Notes: generated from the sequence alone by a model not told the origin. 64,000 nucleotides of DNA from Tetracentron sinense (GCA_015143295.1 CM026556.1:22196547-22260546), one strand, 5' to 3'. Positions 23,424 to 35,731 are shown, counted from the stretch's first letter. Translations and numbers: made by a program.

Positions 23424-25839
23424 TGTAGAGACCCAAAATTTAGTTCCTCGGCATTCGTGTCATTTACATGAATTTCTTGAAATATGTGTCTGATTTTAAA
23501 TGCATGTGTTTCTATGGGAATTAATGTGGGATGCCTAGATTAGTAAACCCTTATATAATAACAATAATAGTGATTAACTTATTCTTTTTATTATTGTTAT
23601 TAAATTAAAATTTTCAGGTTTAAGGGGTTACCTCATTGCTTTAAAATTGGGCTAAGGTATCTATTTTCTAACTTCTAGGAGTCTAGGGGTTAAAACCATG
23701 GATTCTCAGTATTAACCAAAATATTTCGAGATTCGCTTTCACCTTCATCTAACTTAATGAGACATTTTAACCTTCATGGACTTGAAACTGGGACTTGTTT
23801 ATTAGATAAGAAATTATTCTCATTTGAATAACGGTTCCAACACAAGTTGAATCGTCAAATTCTGATAACCAAGTCAAAATTTCCGGGCAAAATACCAGAG
23901 CAAGGTTTAAAAAAAATAAAGGGATCTGACCGATCAGCCAACTAGCGCCGATCAATCGGTGGTGGCTGGGATCGATCGGCCAAAACTCGCCGATCGATCG
24001 ATGGGCGCTGAAATATGCACGAAAACGCCAATTTTTGACTTTTTAAATTTCCTTTTGTCGCCAAACTCTATAAATAATCCTCCAACTTGTGAGTTAGGGT
24101 TTCTAAGGCTTTCTAAACCTAAAAGAGAAAGAGAGAGAGAGTGAGAGAGAAGGTTATTTTGAGAGATCTAAGAGGAGAGATTAAAAGTTTCGCAAGAAAA
24201 ATGACATAAAAGATTAGATCGATCTCATTCGCAAGCGCTTGATCATAGGGAAGCGATCGGGAGAGGTAAATATGAATTCCTTCCTACCAATACGGTGATT
24301 TTAAAATAAACAATAAGAAATAGTTAGATTTGAAATAAGAAAAACAAGATCGAGCATGTTTATGATATATCAATCCCTTATGGAAGATAGTTATGATGTT
24401 TAGAGAAGTTTCTTTATGATTTTTATTATGAAATATATTTATGATGTTTAGAGATGTTTCTTATGATTTTTATTATACATATCAATAAGGGGAAAGTTGA
24501 TTTGAAATTGTGATGTGTTATAAAACTAGGGTTTTATGAGATTGATTTTATCGAAAACTATATACTGAAAATTGATGCATGATAAATAGAATTGTTTCAA
24601 AATTTTATTGTTGAAAATCTAATAGGACATATTTTTATATTGATCAATTATGAGAAATTCTGTATGTTTAAACTAGTGTATGATTGACAAATTGCATGAT
24701 AATATATGTTGATTAAATTGAACCGTGAATTATGGTTGTGTGACTTAGGGGTATTATCATGACGACGTTAGTTGTTATGATGAGTTTTCGAGAGCCTTAA
24801 TCCAATAATTCTGGTTAAATTTAATTGATAGTTATCATTGTTTCACTCACATTCATTCATGAAAATAAATATGTACAAGCATGATAAAAAGTAAGATAAT
24901 AAGTATTATATAAGTATACAAGAACACGAGCATGACTGTATAATTGAGTTTTGCACTGCCTGAGTACCAATAAGCCAAGATCAAGGCAAGACAAGCCATA
25001 TGCACCGAATAGTGTGTAGACAAGCCGTATACATCAAATAATGTGTAGACAAGCCGTATACACCGGATAATGTGTAGACAAGCTGTATGCACTGGATAGT
25101 GTGTAAACTATGTGGTAGCTCGGTAAGTAGGGTATATGTTAGTCTCTACCCAATATATGGGGTAGAGTTATTTTAAGTTATTGTACCGTAAATGTTGTTC
25201 AATACATTCACAAATAAGAAAGACAAGTAAGATAAATAAGAAAAATAAGTACAAGTGAGCACGTATAAGAATTGAATTGAAATTATGTTTTCGCACTCTG
25301 AGTTATTTATATGCTTACATGTAATGTTAAATTATAATTTATACTTTATATTAAATATTGTTATATTGTTAGTTAGGAGTTTATATATGCGAGGTAACTT
25401 GTTACTCAGCCGATGACTTTGTTGTTGGCATGTGTTAGGTTTGATATTTGTGCCTCATAACCTTGGGAAGAGGAAGAGTACAAGGAGGAAGAAGAAGTTC
25501 TAGCAGGTGATTATCCCGATGGTGAATGGAACTTGGATTGTTGGCCATTTTTCTGGAAATTAAATTATTTGTATTTAAATTTGGAGTTCAAGATATTGTA
25601 ATAGACTTAATTTTGATTGAATTGATAGTTGGAAAATAGGATGGATGATTCGAATTATTGATTTTGTTTTAGTTTTTAAATTGAGATACTAGAATTGATC
25701 ATGATTAAATGAAGAAAAATTTTCAGGTTCATGTTTTAGATTGCCTTAAAGGCTTTATGACAGGATATTATGACAGTTTGAAGGTTAAGTCACGTGCCAA
25801 GGTCCCACTTTAACCTAGGCAGGATTTTGGGGGGTGACA
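23424..25839 (+). mobile_element. Solo LTR D (gypsy/chromovirus type), complete
   Basis: It begins TGTAGAGACCCAAAATTTAG and ends GGATTTTGGGGGGTGACA (2416 bp). Flanks are cctag (23419-23423) and cccag (25840-25844), a 5-bp duplication with one mismatch. Excision rejoins the LINE frame as NQDSPPRLKSLVFLHKAG. A motif cluster lies at 23929-24002, with a TATA box (TATAAATA) at 24069-24076. Confidence 0.88.
24985..25105. repeat. 29-bp minisatellite in LTR D
   Basis: The unit acaagccgtatacatcgaat plus aatgtgtag occurs four times here and three times in the unit 1 copy (about 22430-22520). Confidence 0.85.
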
Positions 25840-26083
25840 CCCAGGCTCAAATCTCTTGTTTTCCTTCACAAAGCTGGATTGGGTTATGTTCAATTGGGAA
25901 CTACTGATTGATTTATGTTGGTTTTTATTAGGTAGTCTTGTTGTTTTAGGGGTAAGGTTTTATGTCCCCCTTGCATTATTGTAGGGGTAAGGTTTTATGT
26001 CCTCCCATTTTTTCTTTATTAATAAATTGGTAGGGGTTCGGCAAACCCCCTACTCCTTCAAAGTCTCTTTAAAAAAAAAAAAT
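25840..26083 (+). other. LINE-1 3' end and poly(A)
   Basis: The last ORF2 residues are RLKSLVFLHKAGLGYVQLGTT and a stop. A T/G-rich 3' UTR follows with a repeated gtaaggttttatgtcc, then aataaattggtaggggttcg and the A tract before the target duplication. Confidence 0.8.
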
Positions 26084-26215
26084 TGTCTAATAGAAAAAGA
26101 TCCATCCAACTATATAGAAGCTGGGCATCTCATAATACAGTATTCTAGAGAGAAGTAATGGATTATGAGATGCACTCCATTATCTCAAACAATACCTAAA
26201 TATTTATAGAACTTA
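26084..26215 (+). pseudogene. Copia X, opening of reverse transcriptase
   Basis: It reads CLIEKDPSNYIEAG followed by YEMHSIISNNT, the start of copia RT (family: DPxxxxEAMxSxxWxxAMxxEMxSIxxNxTW). It joins upstream to the integrase fragment once LINE-1 is removed, and continues at 60649 after solo LTR C. It has at least one stop. Confidence 0.7.
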
Positions 26216-27115
26216 TGTAGCGATTTTGAATTCCTAAATTAAATGATATGGGTATTTTAGTGATTTCCTAAGCCTAGGGATAATTTGGTAATACCTCTGT
26301 GTGTTGTTTGGCCATGATAATTTAATTATCACACTAAGGGTTTAACCTTGGCTTGTAACCAAACACTAGTAGTAAGGGCATTTGGGTAAAAGCAAAATAA
26401 CGTGTTTTAGTATAAAAAGCTAAAGATAACCTAATCTCTCATTTCTTTTAGAAAACCTAAACAAGAAAGAAAACTTTGGGGAAGAAGGAAGCAGGGGGGG
26501 AGGGGATAAGGCTTGGGAGCTTGGAGGAAAGCTTGGAGAAGGTGATTCAAGGCTCAAGATCCGGATTTCTCACAAAGGGAAGAATAAGAGCTTGAAGCAA
26601 AACCCATTTTTGGGTTTTCCATCTTCTTAAAACCCTAAAACTTTAGGGTTAAGGCAAGTGAACACTTCCTTTGTTCATTAAATTCATTGTTGTATAGTAT
26701 TTATTGTTGTATTTAGTGTAATAAATTCTCATGAATGATCTAGGTTGAGTTAGAATGGATGAAGAGATTTTGAGGTTCTTCCTTTTATTGAAACCCTAGA
26801 TGTCAAGGATTGAAACAAGTGAAATGTATCATTAATCCTTAGATTCACCTTCTAGAAATGTTTAGTGATGATAGCATGTGTGTAAATGTTTAGAAATTAA
26901 CCATGAAGTAAGGGAAATAGAGTTGGGAGGATTTGGGGTCGAAAATATGGGTTTTTCTCTAGATCAGAGGTTTCCACTGATCGATCGTAGGGGCTATAGA
27001 AAAATGAGTTGTTTTTTGGAATCAACCAATCGATCGGAGTTTTACCTACTGAAATGACCCCTTTTATGTATCAACAAGACCTAGAAGGGGGGGGGGGGGT
27101 GAATAGGGTTTCTAA

Positions 27116-27459
27116 GGTCTTTTTTTTGGGTAATCAACTATTATATTAGAAGAAACAAAGATATAATTACAACCACACAGAGCTGGGGTAGTTACCCAAT
27201 TCTTGGATCAAAATGATAAAAAAACACCCAACCAAGAACAAGGGATGGCAATGCCACTTCGGCGCCATGTAATAGCTCTTTTAGCTAGATTGTGGGCTTC
27301 TCCATTAGTTGAACGCGGATGGCTCGGATAGAGGAGCGAGGGAAGCAATTCCATAAAGCTTTTGTTGTTAGACATGTATGCCCACAAAGCCATTCCGGAA
27401 TTATATTTATCTATTTTTAAATCGATAAATGCATATTTTACATTCACACATTATCTTCT
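27116..27459 (-). pseudogene. LINE-2 ORF2 C terminus (RNase H end) and 3' UTR
   Basis: The frame at 27447-27208 reads FMELLPSLLYPSHPRSTNGE and AHNLAKRAITWRRSG, matching the RxxNxxAHxLAKxA end of the plant LINE RNase H. The 3' UTR and A-tail (T run at 27120-27127 on the plus strand) follow. Confidence 0.75.
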
Positions 27460-29545
27460 ACATTGGGTAATATATCGAAAGTATCTCATTGGATGAGACT
27501 ACTTTGTCCCTTAGGTAACATTGTAGAAAAACCATCCAATTAGTTGATAACTGATTGCTAAGGAGATATGGTTTTTCCGGTTCCTTGTAGACCCAAAATT
27601 GTTCTAAGTTAATCAGGATGTATCTGGACAATGTATTCCTAATAACTTACACATTGTTAGTTCCATATGATGAAGTGATGAATCTCAATCACTGAGAGAA
27701 GGGTCTCTTGACTAAGATGTGGATATAAGTAAGAAGTACTTATATTACAACTGGATCACTCAGTGGATACCCTTAGAAATATACTGTCTTTATATTTAGG
27801 GTAGTCCATTTGACAGATTGTCCTTAACCTGAGGGGTCGACATCTTCTCTAGTATTTGCCTATGTAGCTTTGATGTAGCCAATCGTCAATGTCTAACACA
27901 CCGGACTAAATACGGGCTCGTTGGGTTATGTACGCTGTACTGGAAGAAATGTGTGTACGCTCAACAAGGATTCCACTACTTTTACAGAGTAAATAATATT
28001 GAGCTGATACTTGTCAAAATCGGACTTGAAAAACCCAGCGCTGGTATTTATCGATGAAATGGTTTTATCGAGAAATTTATTTTCTGTATAAAAGAAATGT
28101 AATTATTATTATTATTTCTTTTAAAGAATTTTTAAAATGTTTCACAAGTCTAAGTTTGACTAAAAGTATCAAAGAGAATGGGTTCTCAATATAAGCCAGG
28201 GATTAAAGATAGTATTAGATATTGTCCCGTAAACTTATAACAATATTGGAAGTAGAGGGACTGATTTAGTAAACAAATCTTGAGATAGAAATACCTGCAA
28301 GTAATTCTCTATTTTCTGTGGGTTAATCACATTGTGTTAATGGACATTAATTGTGATTGGTGGAAGTCCAGGGATATAGATAACATTCTATTATCCTAAT
28401 GGAGTGTAGGAAATGTGTTTCCTAATAACAATGCTTTAACCAAAAGGTTGACTACTTGGTCCCACAACCAAAAATAGGAGATCCCTTTAGATCCCACACA
28501 CAAGGACTTTCTTAAAGTATTTAATTTAATGATTTATTAAATTAATTTATTTTTCTAAGAAATCACTATATGGTATAGTGAAGCTCTAAAAGGTGGAATC
28601 ACATTAGATGTGAAAAACCAAATGGGTAGGACCCATTGGGAAATATTTTAAAAGAATATTAAAAGTGACCAAAGGGTTAAGAACCCATGATGTGGCGTGT
28701 TGGGGTGGGACCCACCTAGGGTAGGACGCCCACTCCATGGAGATTACTTTATTATTAATCATTAATTAGTTTCTAATTAATTAAACACCTTATAAGATAA
28801 GGTTTGTTAGTTAGTTAGTTAGTTACTAATTAAAGATTCCTTGTTGGACAAGGATTCTTCTAGTTTCTTGCTAATCAAGGAATCCTAATTGGATTAGGAT
28901 AAGGATATGATTAGTTAGTTACTAAAAGATAAGATTAGTTTCTATTTTTGATTATTCCTAATTAATTATGGAGAAACCAAACAGGAAACTAATTTGAGGA
29001 ATTCTAATTAGATTAAAAAGTGGAAACTTGGGTTGCAACCAACCCAAGGTAGTCTATTTAAAGAGAGGACGTCCAAGGCTTTGGGACATTATTATTTTTC
29101 CAGAAATTTCCAGGTTTGAAAATCCCTCTCCTCTCCTCAATCTCATGCCCCTCTCTCCCTATCCTTGTGGTGTACGGTCTAGCCCCTTTGCCCCCTTTTC
29201 TTCTTCTCTCGTGTTCTTAGTTTTTGAAGATCAAGAAGAGGATCAAGAAAGGTTCTTTATAATAAAAGATTGGATCTTTTATTCAAGATCCTAGAGCTGG
29301 ATATTTGGAAGGGCCATTAGCTTCCATTAGAGAAAACTTTAAAGAAAAAGAAGGTCCGTGTGGATTGCAAAGGAGACTTGGCGCTTGTGAAGTTTTGCCG
29401 GTATTGCTTTTATCGTGGATTTGACTTAACAATTTCAAACTCGCAAAGGTATTGTGATTTTTACTCTCATTGAATAAAATCAATTATAATCTTACTCAGA
29501 TTTTGGGATTCGATGTATGCCCCCCAAGAATTGTTTTTCTAAAAT
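27460..29545 (+). mobile_element. Insert F: LTR-like sequence inside LINE-2, family not identified
   Basis: It interrupts LINE-2 RNase H. It has an LTR-type layout on the plus strand: a long AT-rich upstream part, a TATA-like ctatttaaagagagg at 29054-29068, then a polyadenylation signal gaataaaatcaattataat at about 29473. There is no coding region. Termini are uncertain; one candidate pair is TGGGTAAT at about 27466 and AGAGGCA at about 29545, with flanks tacat/tactt. A gttagttagttagttag microsatellite lies near 28809. Confidence 0.4.
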
Positions 29546-30229
29546 TAAAAAGAGGCATACTTTCATTTGCATCATTAATAATCATTGAAACGTTGTCCCA
29601 GTGAATATCCTTGGATTTGTTTATCAAGAAATTCATTAGTTACGAGGCATCCCCTTCTAAGATGAAACGACTCCAGCTTCTACATCGGTGGAGTCGGGTT
29701 CCCAGGTTCCATCCACAATAATTTTTAGTCAGTTATATGGAGGCGGCTACTAGGCTGAAGGCCGAGGCGGTTGTCTAAGGCCCAGAAGACTCAAGACATT
29801 ATCCTTGAGAGAAGAAAACTCTCTGGCGAGGGAGAGAGCAGAGCTCATAGTTTTTTAGGGGTAGGGACTTTTGGTCTCAAATAGCCTTGCGTTGTGAGCT
29901 TTCCAGATGGCCCACATCATTGATACTATAAGGGTGGAGACCCCATAGCCACCCGAGGAGAAGTCCGGATTGAGAATCCACTCTTTCCACCAAGCAATAA
30001 ATGAAACCACTTCAGAGTAGAGGAGGCGACCTAAGAGAAAGAGACCAAACCAGATACATCGAGCAAAAGAACACTGAAAAAATAGGTGAGTGGTTGTTTC
30101 GGAATACACCCCGCATAAACCACAAGTAGACTCAATAGGGAGTCTATGTGCCTTGACATTGTCTGCAACCGGATTCGAACCTTTGAGGAGTCTCCATAGA
30201 AGCAACTGGATCTTTGGAGGAATGAGGAG
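29546..30229 (-). pseudogene. LINE-2 ORF2: zinc-binding region and start of RNase H
   Basis: The frame at 30238-29855 reads LIPPKIQLLLWRLLKG, CGLCGVYSETTTHLFFQC (the zf-RVT Cys/His cluster) and MMWAIWKAHNARLFE. Further along, VDGTWEPDS resembles the opening of the RNase H. It continues the RT-side sequence at 47560-47945 (KRLWDL...) across element G. Confidence 0.88.
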
Positions 30230-33104
30230 TGTAAGCACCTAATTTTTACACCCCTGTCTTAACCTTTTAACCATGGTTATCCCCAACTAAATCATAGGTA
30301 AACCATAGTGACCCTAGGTAAAGCCTAATCTAAACCCTAGCGACCCTAGGTAAACCCTAATCCAAACCCTAGTCGAACCTAGGTAAAACCCTAAACCATA
30401 GTGATCCTAGGTAAACCATAAAACCCTAAACCCTAGTCAAACCTAGGTAAGACCCTAAACCCTGGACTAACCCTAGGTAAACCATGGTTAAACCCTAGGC
30501 AAACCCTAGATCCACCCAAAGCCCTTTTCAGGCCCAAAACCCCCTAAAATCGTAGTTAAACTCCACTGTGGGCCCAAACATGGGCCCACAAGCCTTTAGA
30601 GCCCAACCCTAGTGGGACCCACCTACTTTTTCAAAAAATTTGAATAGTGGCGGTAATCAACTTACCATCATTTCCAAGAATGGCAAAAACCACAGTGCTT
30701 TCGGCCGGTATGTGTGAGGGTTGGGCCCAAATTAGCAAATTCCATAAATGACGGTAATCCAATTACCGCCACTCTCATTTTCTCTTCTTCAGGAATGGCG
30801 GTAATACAAAATCGTATCAGCAGCCCTCCTGGCCACCCTAGGTCCTCTCCACCTTGTCCCTCACGCCTCTAGGTGTGCCCTAAACATCCCCAAGGCCTCC
30901 CTTCATTCCTATAAATCCCCCCTCCACCCATGGGCTCAACACTCCAAAATCATCATACAAAAACCCTATCCGAATCCTCCCAGCCTGAACACCACCTTCA
31001 TCAACCTTATCCCTCCACACTTGGGGCATCCCCACACCTCATGTATCTATCCAGACCTCTCCAACCTCACCAAAGCCTGCTGCACCACCTTCCACCACCA
31101 AACAACCATACTTAAATACGGTAGGAGTTAGGCCCACCCCAGCCCTACCATCACCTTGAGACCACTCTCAGACCCTCTTAGACACCCTTCAAGCCACCCC
31201 TAGGTGTGCATCAGCTCTCTATAGCAGCTCTCTAGCATGGGATCTGAATCAAGAGAGTAGCACCCCTACCTCTTTGCAACTTGTTTCTATTTTTTTTAAG
31301 CTCTGTAAGGACCCCTGGTCCTATTTCAGGGGTCATTTCATGTTGTTATTTTTGTATTAATATAGCTCAGCCAAGGATAGGGCACCCCCACCTTCCTCAT
31401 AGGTGTGGGGAATACCCTTGAGGTGCTCAACTAGGGTGCAACACCCCTCCACGCATGGCTATCTCCCCTTTCATTTTGGGGGACCCTTAGACCATGAGGG
31501 ATTCCCTAGCAACGCACTAGTGCAGCCCCCAACAGGGGAAAATCGATTTCTGGAAAAACTTAGTAATGGCAGTAGAATATCTACAATCATTCTTGACCAT
31601 CCCGACTGTAGGACTCTTAACCCTAGTTAGGTTGGGCCCTGGTCCAGTCCAGGGCCATAATTAGGACTCTCAGACTCTTGGCTATCTCCCATAATAACCC
31701 TAGGCCTTAGCCATCCGCTTAACCCTGGTTAAAGTAGCCTTAAACCTCAGGTTAGTTAATGGCGGTAGACTATCTACCGCCATTTCAATTTTCATACCAG
31801 GGTACCTTCAGGCCACTGTGGGGCCTACATTCGATCTCCCCTTGGAGCCATCAAAGGCTCAGGGTCTTCCTTGAACTTCAGGCTACATCCCTGTGGTCGT
31901 AGAACCCTCTGGGTTAGTCCCTAACCATAGTTAAAATCCCTGTAAAGTTTAGTTAAAATGAAACTGCAATGGAGGTAATCCTATTACCTCCATTTCTGGT
32001 TTTCACTTTTAATGGGTTTTGAATAGGGCCCAGATCAAGTAGGAGGCCAGTTTAGGCCCTGCCATGCTCCCTAGGCCCAATTTTGACCTAACCAGATCCT
32101 TAACCATGGTTAAACTCACATTTGGTTAACATTTAATCATGGTTAAGCAACCCTTAACCCACAAAATTCTGAAAAATTACTGAGAAAATCAGAAATATTC
32201 TGAGATGCCCAAAAATGGTTTGTTTCAGTCATTTAACCATGGTTAACAATCCTAACCATGGTGACCCACTCCCTAGCCACGGTTAAGTAAGCCTTAACCA
32301 TTGGGAAAAAGCTGAAAAAATCTCAGAAAAACTCAAAAAATATAAAAGGCCAAAAATATACTTTCTGAACCTTTTTACCATGATTAGAAACCCTAACCAT
32401 GGTTATCTCTCATTTAACTCCGGTTAACAACCGTAAGCTCGGTTAAATCCGCTTTGGCCTACCGAGGCTCATCCCTTAGCCTATCGGGTTCACCCTTGGC
32501 CTACTGAGCCCAATCCCAGCCTATCAGGCTTGACCATACCTCTTTAACTATGGATTAGCAATCCTAATCATGGTTAGCTTGACCTAACCCCGGTTAGTAA
32601 CTCTAACATTGGTCAAACTCCTCTTTTGGCCTACCGGGCCTAATATCATGCACTTGAACAACCTCAATCAATCAAACCCTAGTCTACCAGACTAGTTTGT
32701 TAGCCACTCTTGGTGCACACACACAAACCCCCTAGCCTCAGAACAGGCTCATGTGCCAGAACTAAGCTCGGTCTGATCTAACCCCAATGTGAGTAAGTAG
32801 GTAACTCATCCTGGGTTCGAATGTAGTTAGCTTTTCTTTCTTAGATTAATATTATATTAAACACTTAGGTATTTTAGCAAAATTTGACATTAATTGGCTT
32901 AAACCTATGGAGTAGGGAACCATTGAAAAATAAAAGCCTCTGGGTGCCTAACACCTTCCCCGGACTTAACCGAACCTCTTACACTGATCTCAATCGCAGA
33001 CCAAGACCTTATCCAACCTCCTGGGGACTTACCCCTTCTGAATGAATAGGTGGCGACTCTAACTCCTCGTGAGATTAATCAGGGTTCTGAAATTCGTGCT
33101 CACA
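30230..33104 (+). repeat. Element G 5' LTR
   Basis: 2875 bp. It is rich in aaccctaaaccctag-type strings (30300-30510), aaccatggttaa palindromes, and short hairpins of the form aatggcggtag...ctaccgccatt (31758-31784) and aatggaggtaat...attacctccatt (31968-31994). It ends gtgctcaca. Small open frames such as 30930-31115 and 31403-31630 lie in CA/CT-rich sequence and have counterparts in the other LTR. Confidence 0.9.
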
Positions 33105-33108
33105 GCTC

Positions 33109-33126
33109 TGGTGACTTTACTGGGGA
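33109..33126 (+). other. Element G primer binding site (candidate)
   Basis: tggtgactttactgggga follows the 5' LTR by four bases. The pattern TGGxGACTxxxCTGGGGA is like the primer site of Ogre/Tat elements, reported to match a tRNA-Arg 3' end. Which tRNA fits here was not tested. Confidence 0.55.
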
Positions 33127-34014
33127 TTCGCTTAAGGTTCAACCCAAAACATTGGATTAAACCAATTAATCTTACATTTGCTAAAATACGTAAATATTTA
33201 ACCTAATACTAATCATTTTACATCTCTTGCTTAATTATGTACTGTGCATCCATGACATAGCATAGTAGTGTAATTATCCTATTAAATCCAGTAAATAGGC
33301 TTATTACGTCAACGACTGGTGGATGATCATCCTCAATATCAGTGGCTTAACAGTCTTCGAGATCCGCGGAGTTACTTCTGGTGGGTGATTACCCTCAGAG
33401 AAGGATTTTGAACACTCCTGCTTACACCAATCGTCCATTTTCGAGGGAGTCGTATATACGGTGTTAAGTAATCCCCCCACTCTACTAGGAACACACTTGC
33501 ATTAACCTAACATTTATACATATAGCATAGGCTAGGATATAGTCTACAAGCAGCCCACCTAGGGAGGGTTACTCTGAACCTTAACCTGCTTGCACCCTAT
33601 ATCTGTCCCCAATCATGGTTGACTACCCGGGCACATTCTACCCGGATAACCACTCATCCAGGGGCATGTGATGAGCCAAACATGTGCTTGTAATAAAACA
33701 CATCCTACCCCGCTTCCAGACATAGCATATGAGGTTCAAATCCTAGGTAGACTGGCCTTTACAGGGCCTGTCCCCAACCTTGACCTGATAGGTTCCTTGG
33801 TTCCCAACAATCTGGGTTAAAGCACGTCAGACCTCCATTCATCTGCCCTATCGGATCACATGTGCTTTACCAGATTCAATTAAAAATCAAAAATATTACC
33901 TCATTTTTATATTTTCAACTACATACACAGTACACTCACATTGAGTATGTCTTTTGTCCAGTGTAGATAACAGGTACTTTAGGGATAACCCAGTCAATTA
34001 ATCAACTGGCTCGG
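33127..34014 (+). other. Element G leader
   Basis: Non-coding leader of about 0.9 kb between the primer site and ORF1. I see no gene in it. Confidence 0.6.
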
Positions 34015-35590
34015 CTCGTGCATTTGACTTCACAGGGGACATGTGACGACTACCTCCAGAAAACAATTGAGGTCTTTACTTCGAGTTAGCGTCTTGCTTG
34101 GGTTCAGTACTACAAACTCGGGACCATCCTAGACCTATCCATGGTTAAACCAGGCCCGCGCCTCATTAACGCCTCTATCCAGTGTTGGAACCCATCATAT
34201 ATGATATTCCGTTTTGGTAAGAACGAACTATGCCTAACACTGGAAGAGGTTCAACGCATTTTAGGTCTAAACATAGACGACGAAGCCATAATACCGTGCT
34301 ACAAGACAACATACCAGGCAGACCTATCCAGGTTCTTGCATATCAAGTCGGTCTGCTTGCAGCCCGGTCCTAACGGCATTTTGATTTGATACCCATGTCA
34401 TATCTTTCCGGTCTCAATGCCCTAGCACTAATAGCCATGTCTCAGCTGGTATTCCCGAGATGCCGCACACTTGTTGAATCCGTACTGGTAGGGATCATCG
34501 AGGACATGCACAACTCCGGATCAGTCATACCAGTCATCCTAGCCGAGCTTCTCAAGGCTCTCAACCAAGCAGTAGATCGTAGAAAGAGCATCTTCTATAG
34601 CAGTGCACCGCTATTACACCTATGGTTGGTAGGACACCTGTCTATAATCATATCAGTATCGGTCGACATCCGTGAAGCCTACAGTCTACCTCGGAAGATT
34701 TCTCAGAATCAAGGTTCGATAGCAACTATAAGTGTCAGAGAGCTCTACTAGCTTCTCCAAACCCTGTCAGAGGAGGAGATTATATAGCAATGCGAGTGGC
34801 TAGTCCGAAACAAGTTACCTCGCATCGTCATAAACGGAAGGCGATTTATGATTCTCACTGGTCTAACAGGCTCCGCCGTCTATATACCACTCTGAGTCCT
34901 CCACTAGTTTGGACTCCCTTAGCGTATCCCAGTCATAGATCAACAGGAAAATAATTGGATCACCTTCTTAATACACTTCGACAGCCTCACTCACCACTTC
35001 CAGTCGATTGGCGAAGCTTTTGAAGAGATCAGTGGCTAGACTTTGGGGTTACATCAGGACCACCTACAGATCCAGTATACCAGCTTTGAGCGAAAAGTCC
35101 TAACATTCCATCCAGTATGCCCACACCAAGGGAACTGCCCACACCAATCTCAGCTCCATCACGCAGAACCATACCCTTGGCTGAAAAGATAGTCATCTTC
35201 CTGGAGAGACTAATCAAAATCCGGTTTAAAGAAAAGAGGCTATGGAAAGCCCAATAATCATTCAGGCTACAGGAAGTAGAGCGGGACCGTGAACTTCAGG
35301 CCATACAGGAGCAGATTGAGCAGACATTTCGGTCTTGTCAGAAGAAGCGGAAAAGCGATGCCAAAGAAGCAACCGTTATTAGGGTCCAAATGCACCTTCT
35401 CCAGGAGCAGCTTGACAGTGCAAAGGCTGAGATGATCGCCCGTATCCAATAGTTTGGATACCGAATGTTTAATACTACCAAGACCATTGCAAACATGGAG
35501 GTTGAGGTCACATCCCTCTAGCAACAGATCATGGACCTGAACGGCTTGCCCCGGTCACTTGATTTCGTGATCCCTAACGGACCTGCCTAG
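34015..35590 (+). pseudogene. Element G ORF1: DUF7745/plant-mobile-domain-like protein with coiled-coil tail
   Basis: Readable from about 34015 (AWVQYYKLGTILDLS) and best from 34141: SYMIFRFGKNELCLTLEEV followed by QRILGL. After a frame change it continues LVFPRCRTLVESVLVG and SGSVIPVILAELLKAL, ending SSAPLLHLWLVGHL. The F.FG..EL..TLEEV motif and the ...PAILAD/LLQLWLLEHL-like block match the DUF7745 family, found in the extra ORF of Tat-lineage gypsy elements. A Glu/Gln-rich coiled-coil stretch (ERDRELQAIQEQIEQT, about 35280-35560) ends it. Its role in the element is not established. Stops occur at several points. Confidence 0.75.
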
Positions 35591-35731
35591 GATCGAGTCT
35601 TTTTCTTTCTTTGAGTCACACTGTCATGTACTTACTGCACTTTGCATGCATCAATAAAAAATCCTTTTTTAACATCTTCTCTCTGTCATCATGCATATTC
35701 ATTTTTAGCCGTTGCATCCTTTTCAGTTTGA

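Larger units (their letters stand above)
20277..25417. repeat. 2.55-kb tandem duplication (two units)
   Basis: Unit 1 spans 20277-22830 and unit 2 spans 22831-25417. Each holds the LINE-1 RNase H piece followed by the first ~1.96 kb of solo LTR D. Unit 1 ends inside the LTR (...agccgatgac) and is followed at once by LINE sequence again. In unit 2 the LTR carries on to its true end. By eye I count about eight differences over the first 600 bp. The length difference (33 bp) is mostly one extra 29-bp minisatellite copy in unit 2. Confidence 0.92.
20209..26083 (+). mobile_element. LINE-1: 5'-truncated L1-type LINE with an internal tandem duplication and a solo LTR
   Basis: The element starts within the zinc-finger region after RT and ends in a poly(A) tract (26071-26082). 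It is flanked by tgtcta at 20203-20208 and 26084-26089, and the copia frame it interrupts rejoins as CLIEKDPSNYIEA. The 3' UTR has the plant-L1 look (aataaattggtaggggttcg before the tail). It carries solo LTR D, and part of the LINE plus part of D was later duplicated in tandem. Confidence 0.85.

Noticed and set aside
27425..29510. Attempt to set exact termini of insert F at TGCATATTTTACATTC or at a CA before gattttggg
   Set aside because: None of these pairs gave matching 5-bp flanks together with a rejoined LINE frame, so F is given with approximate ends.
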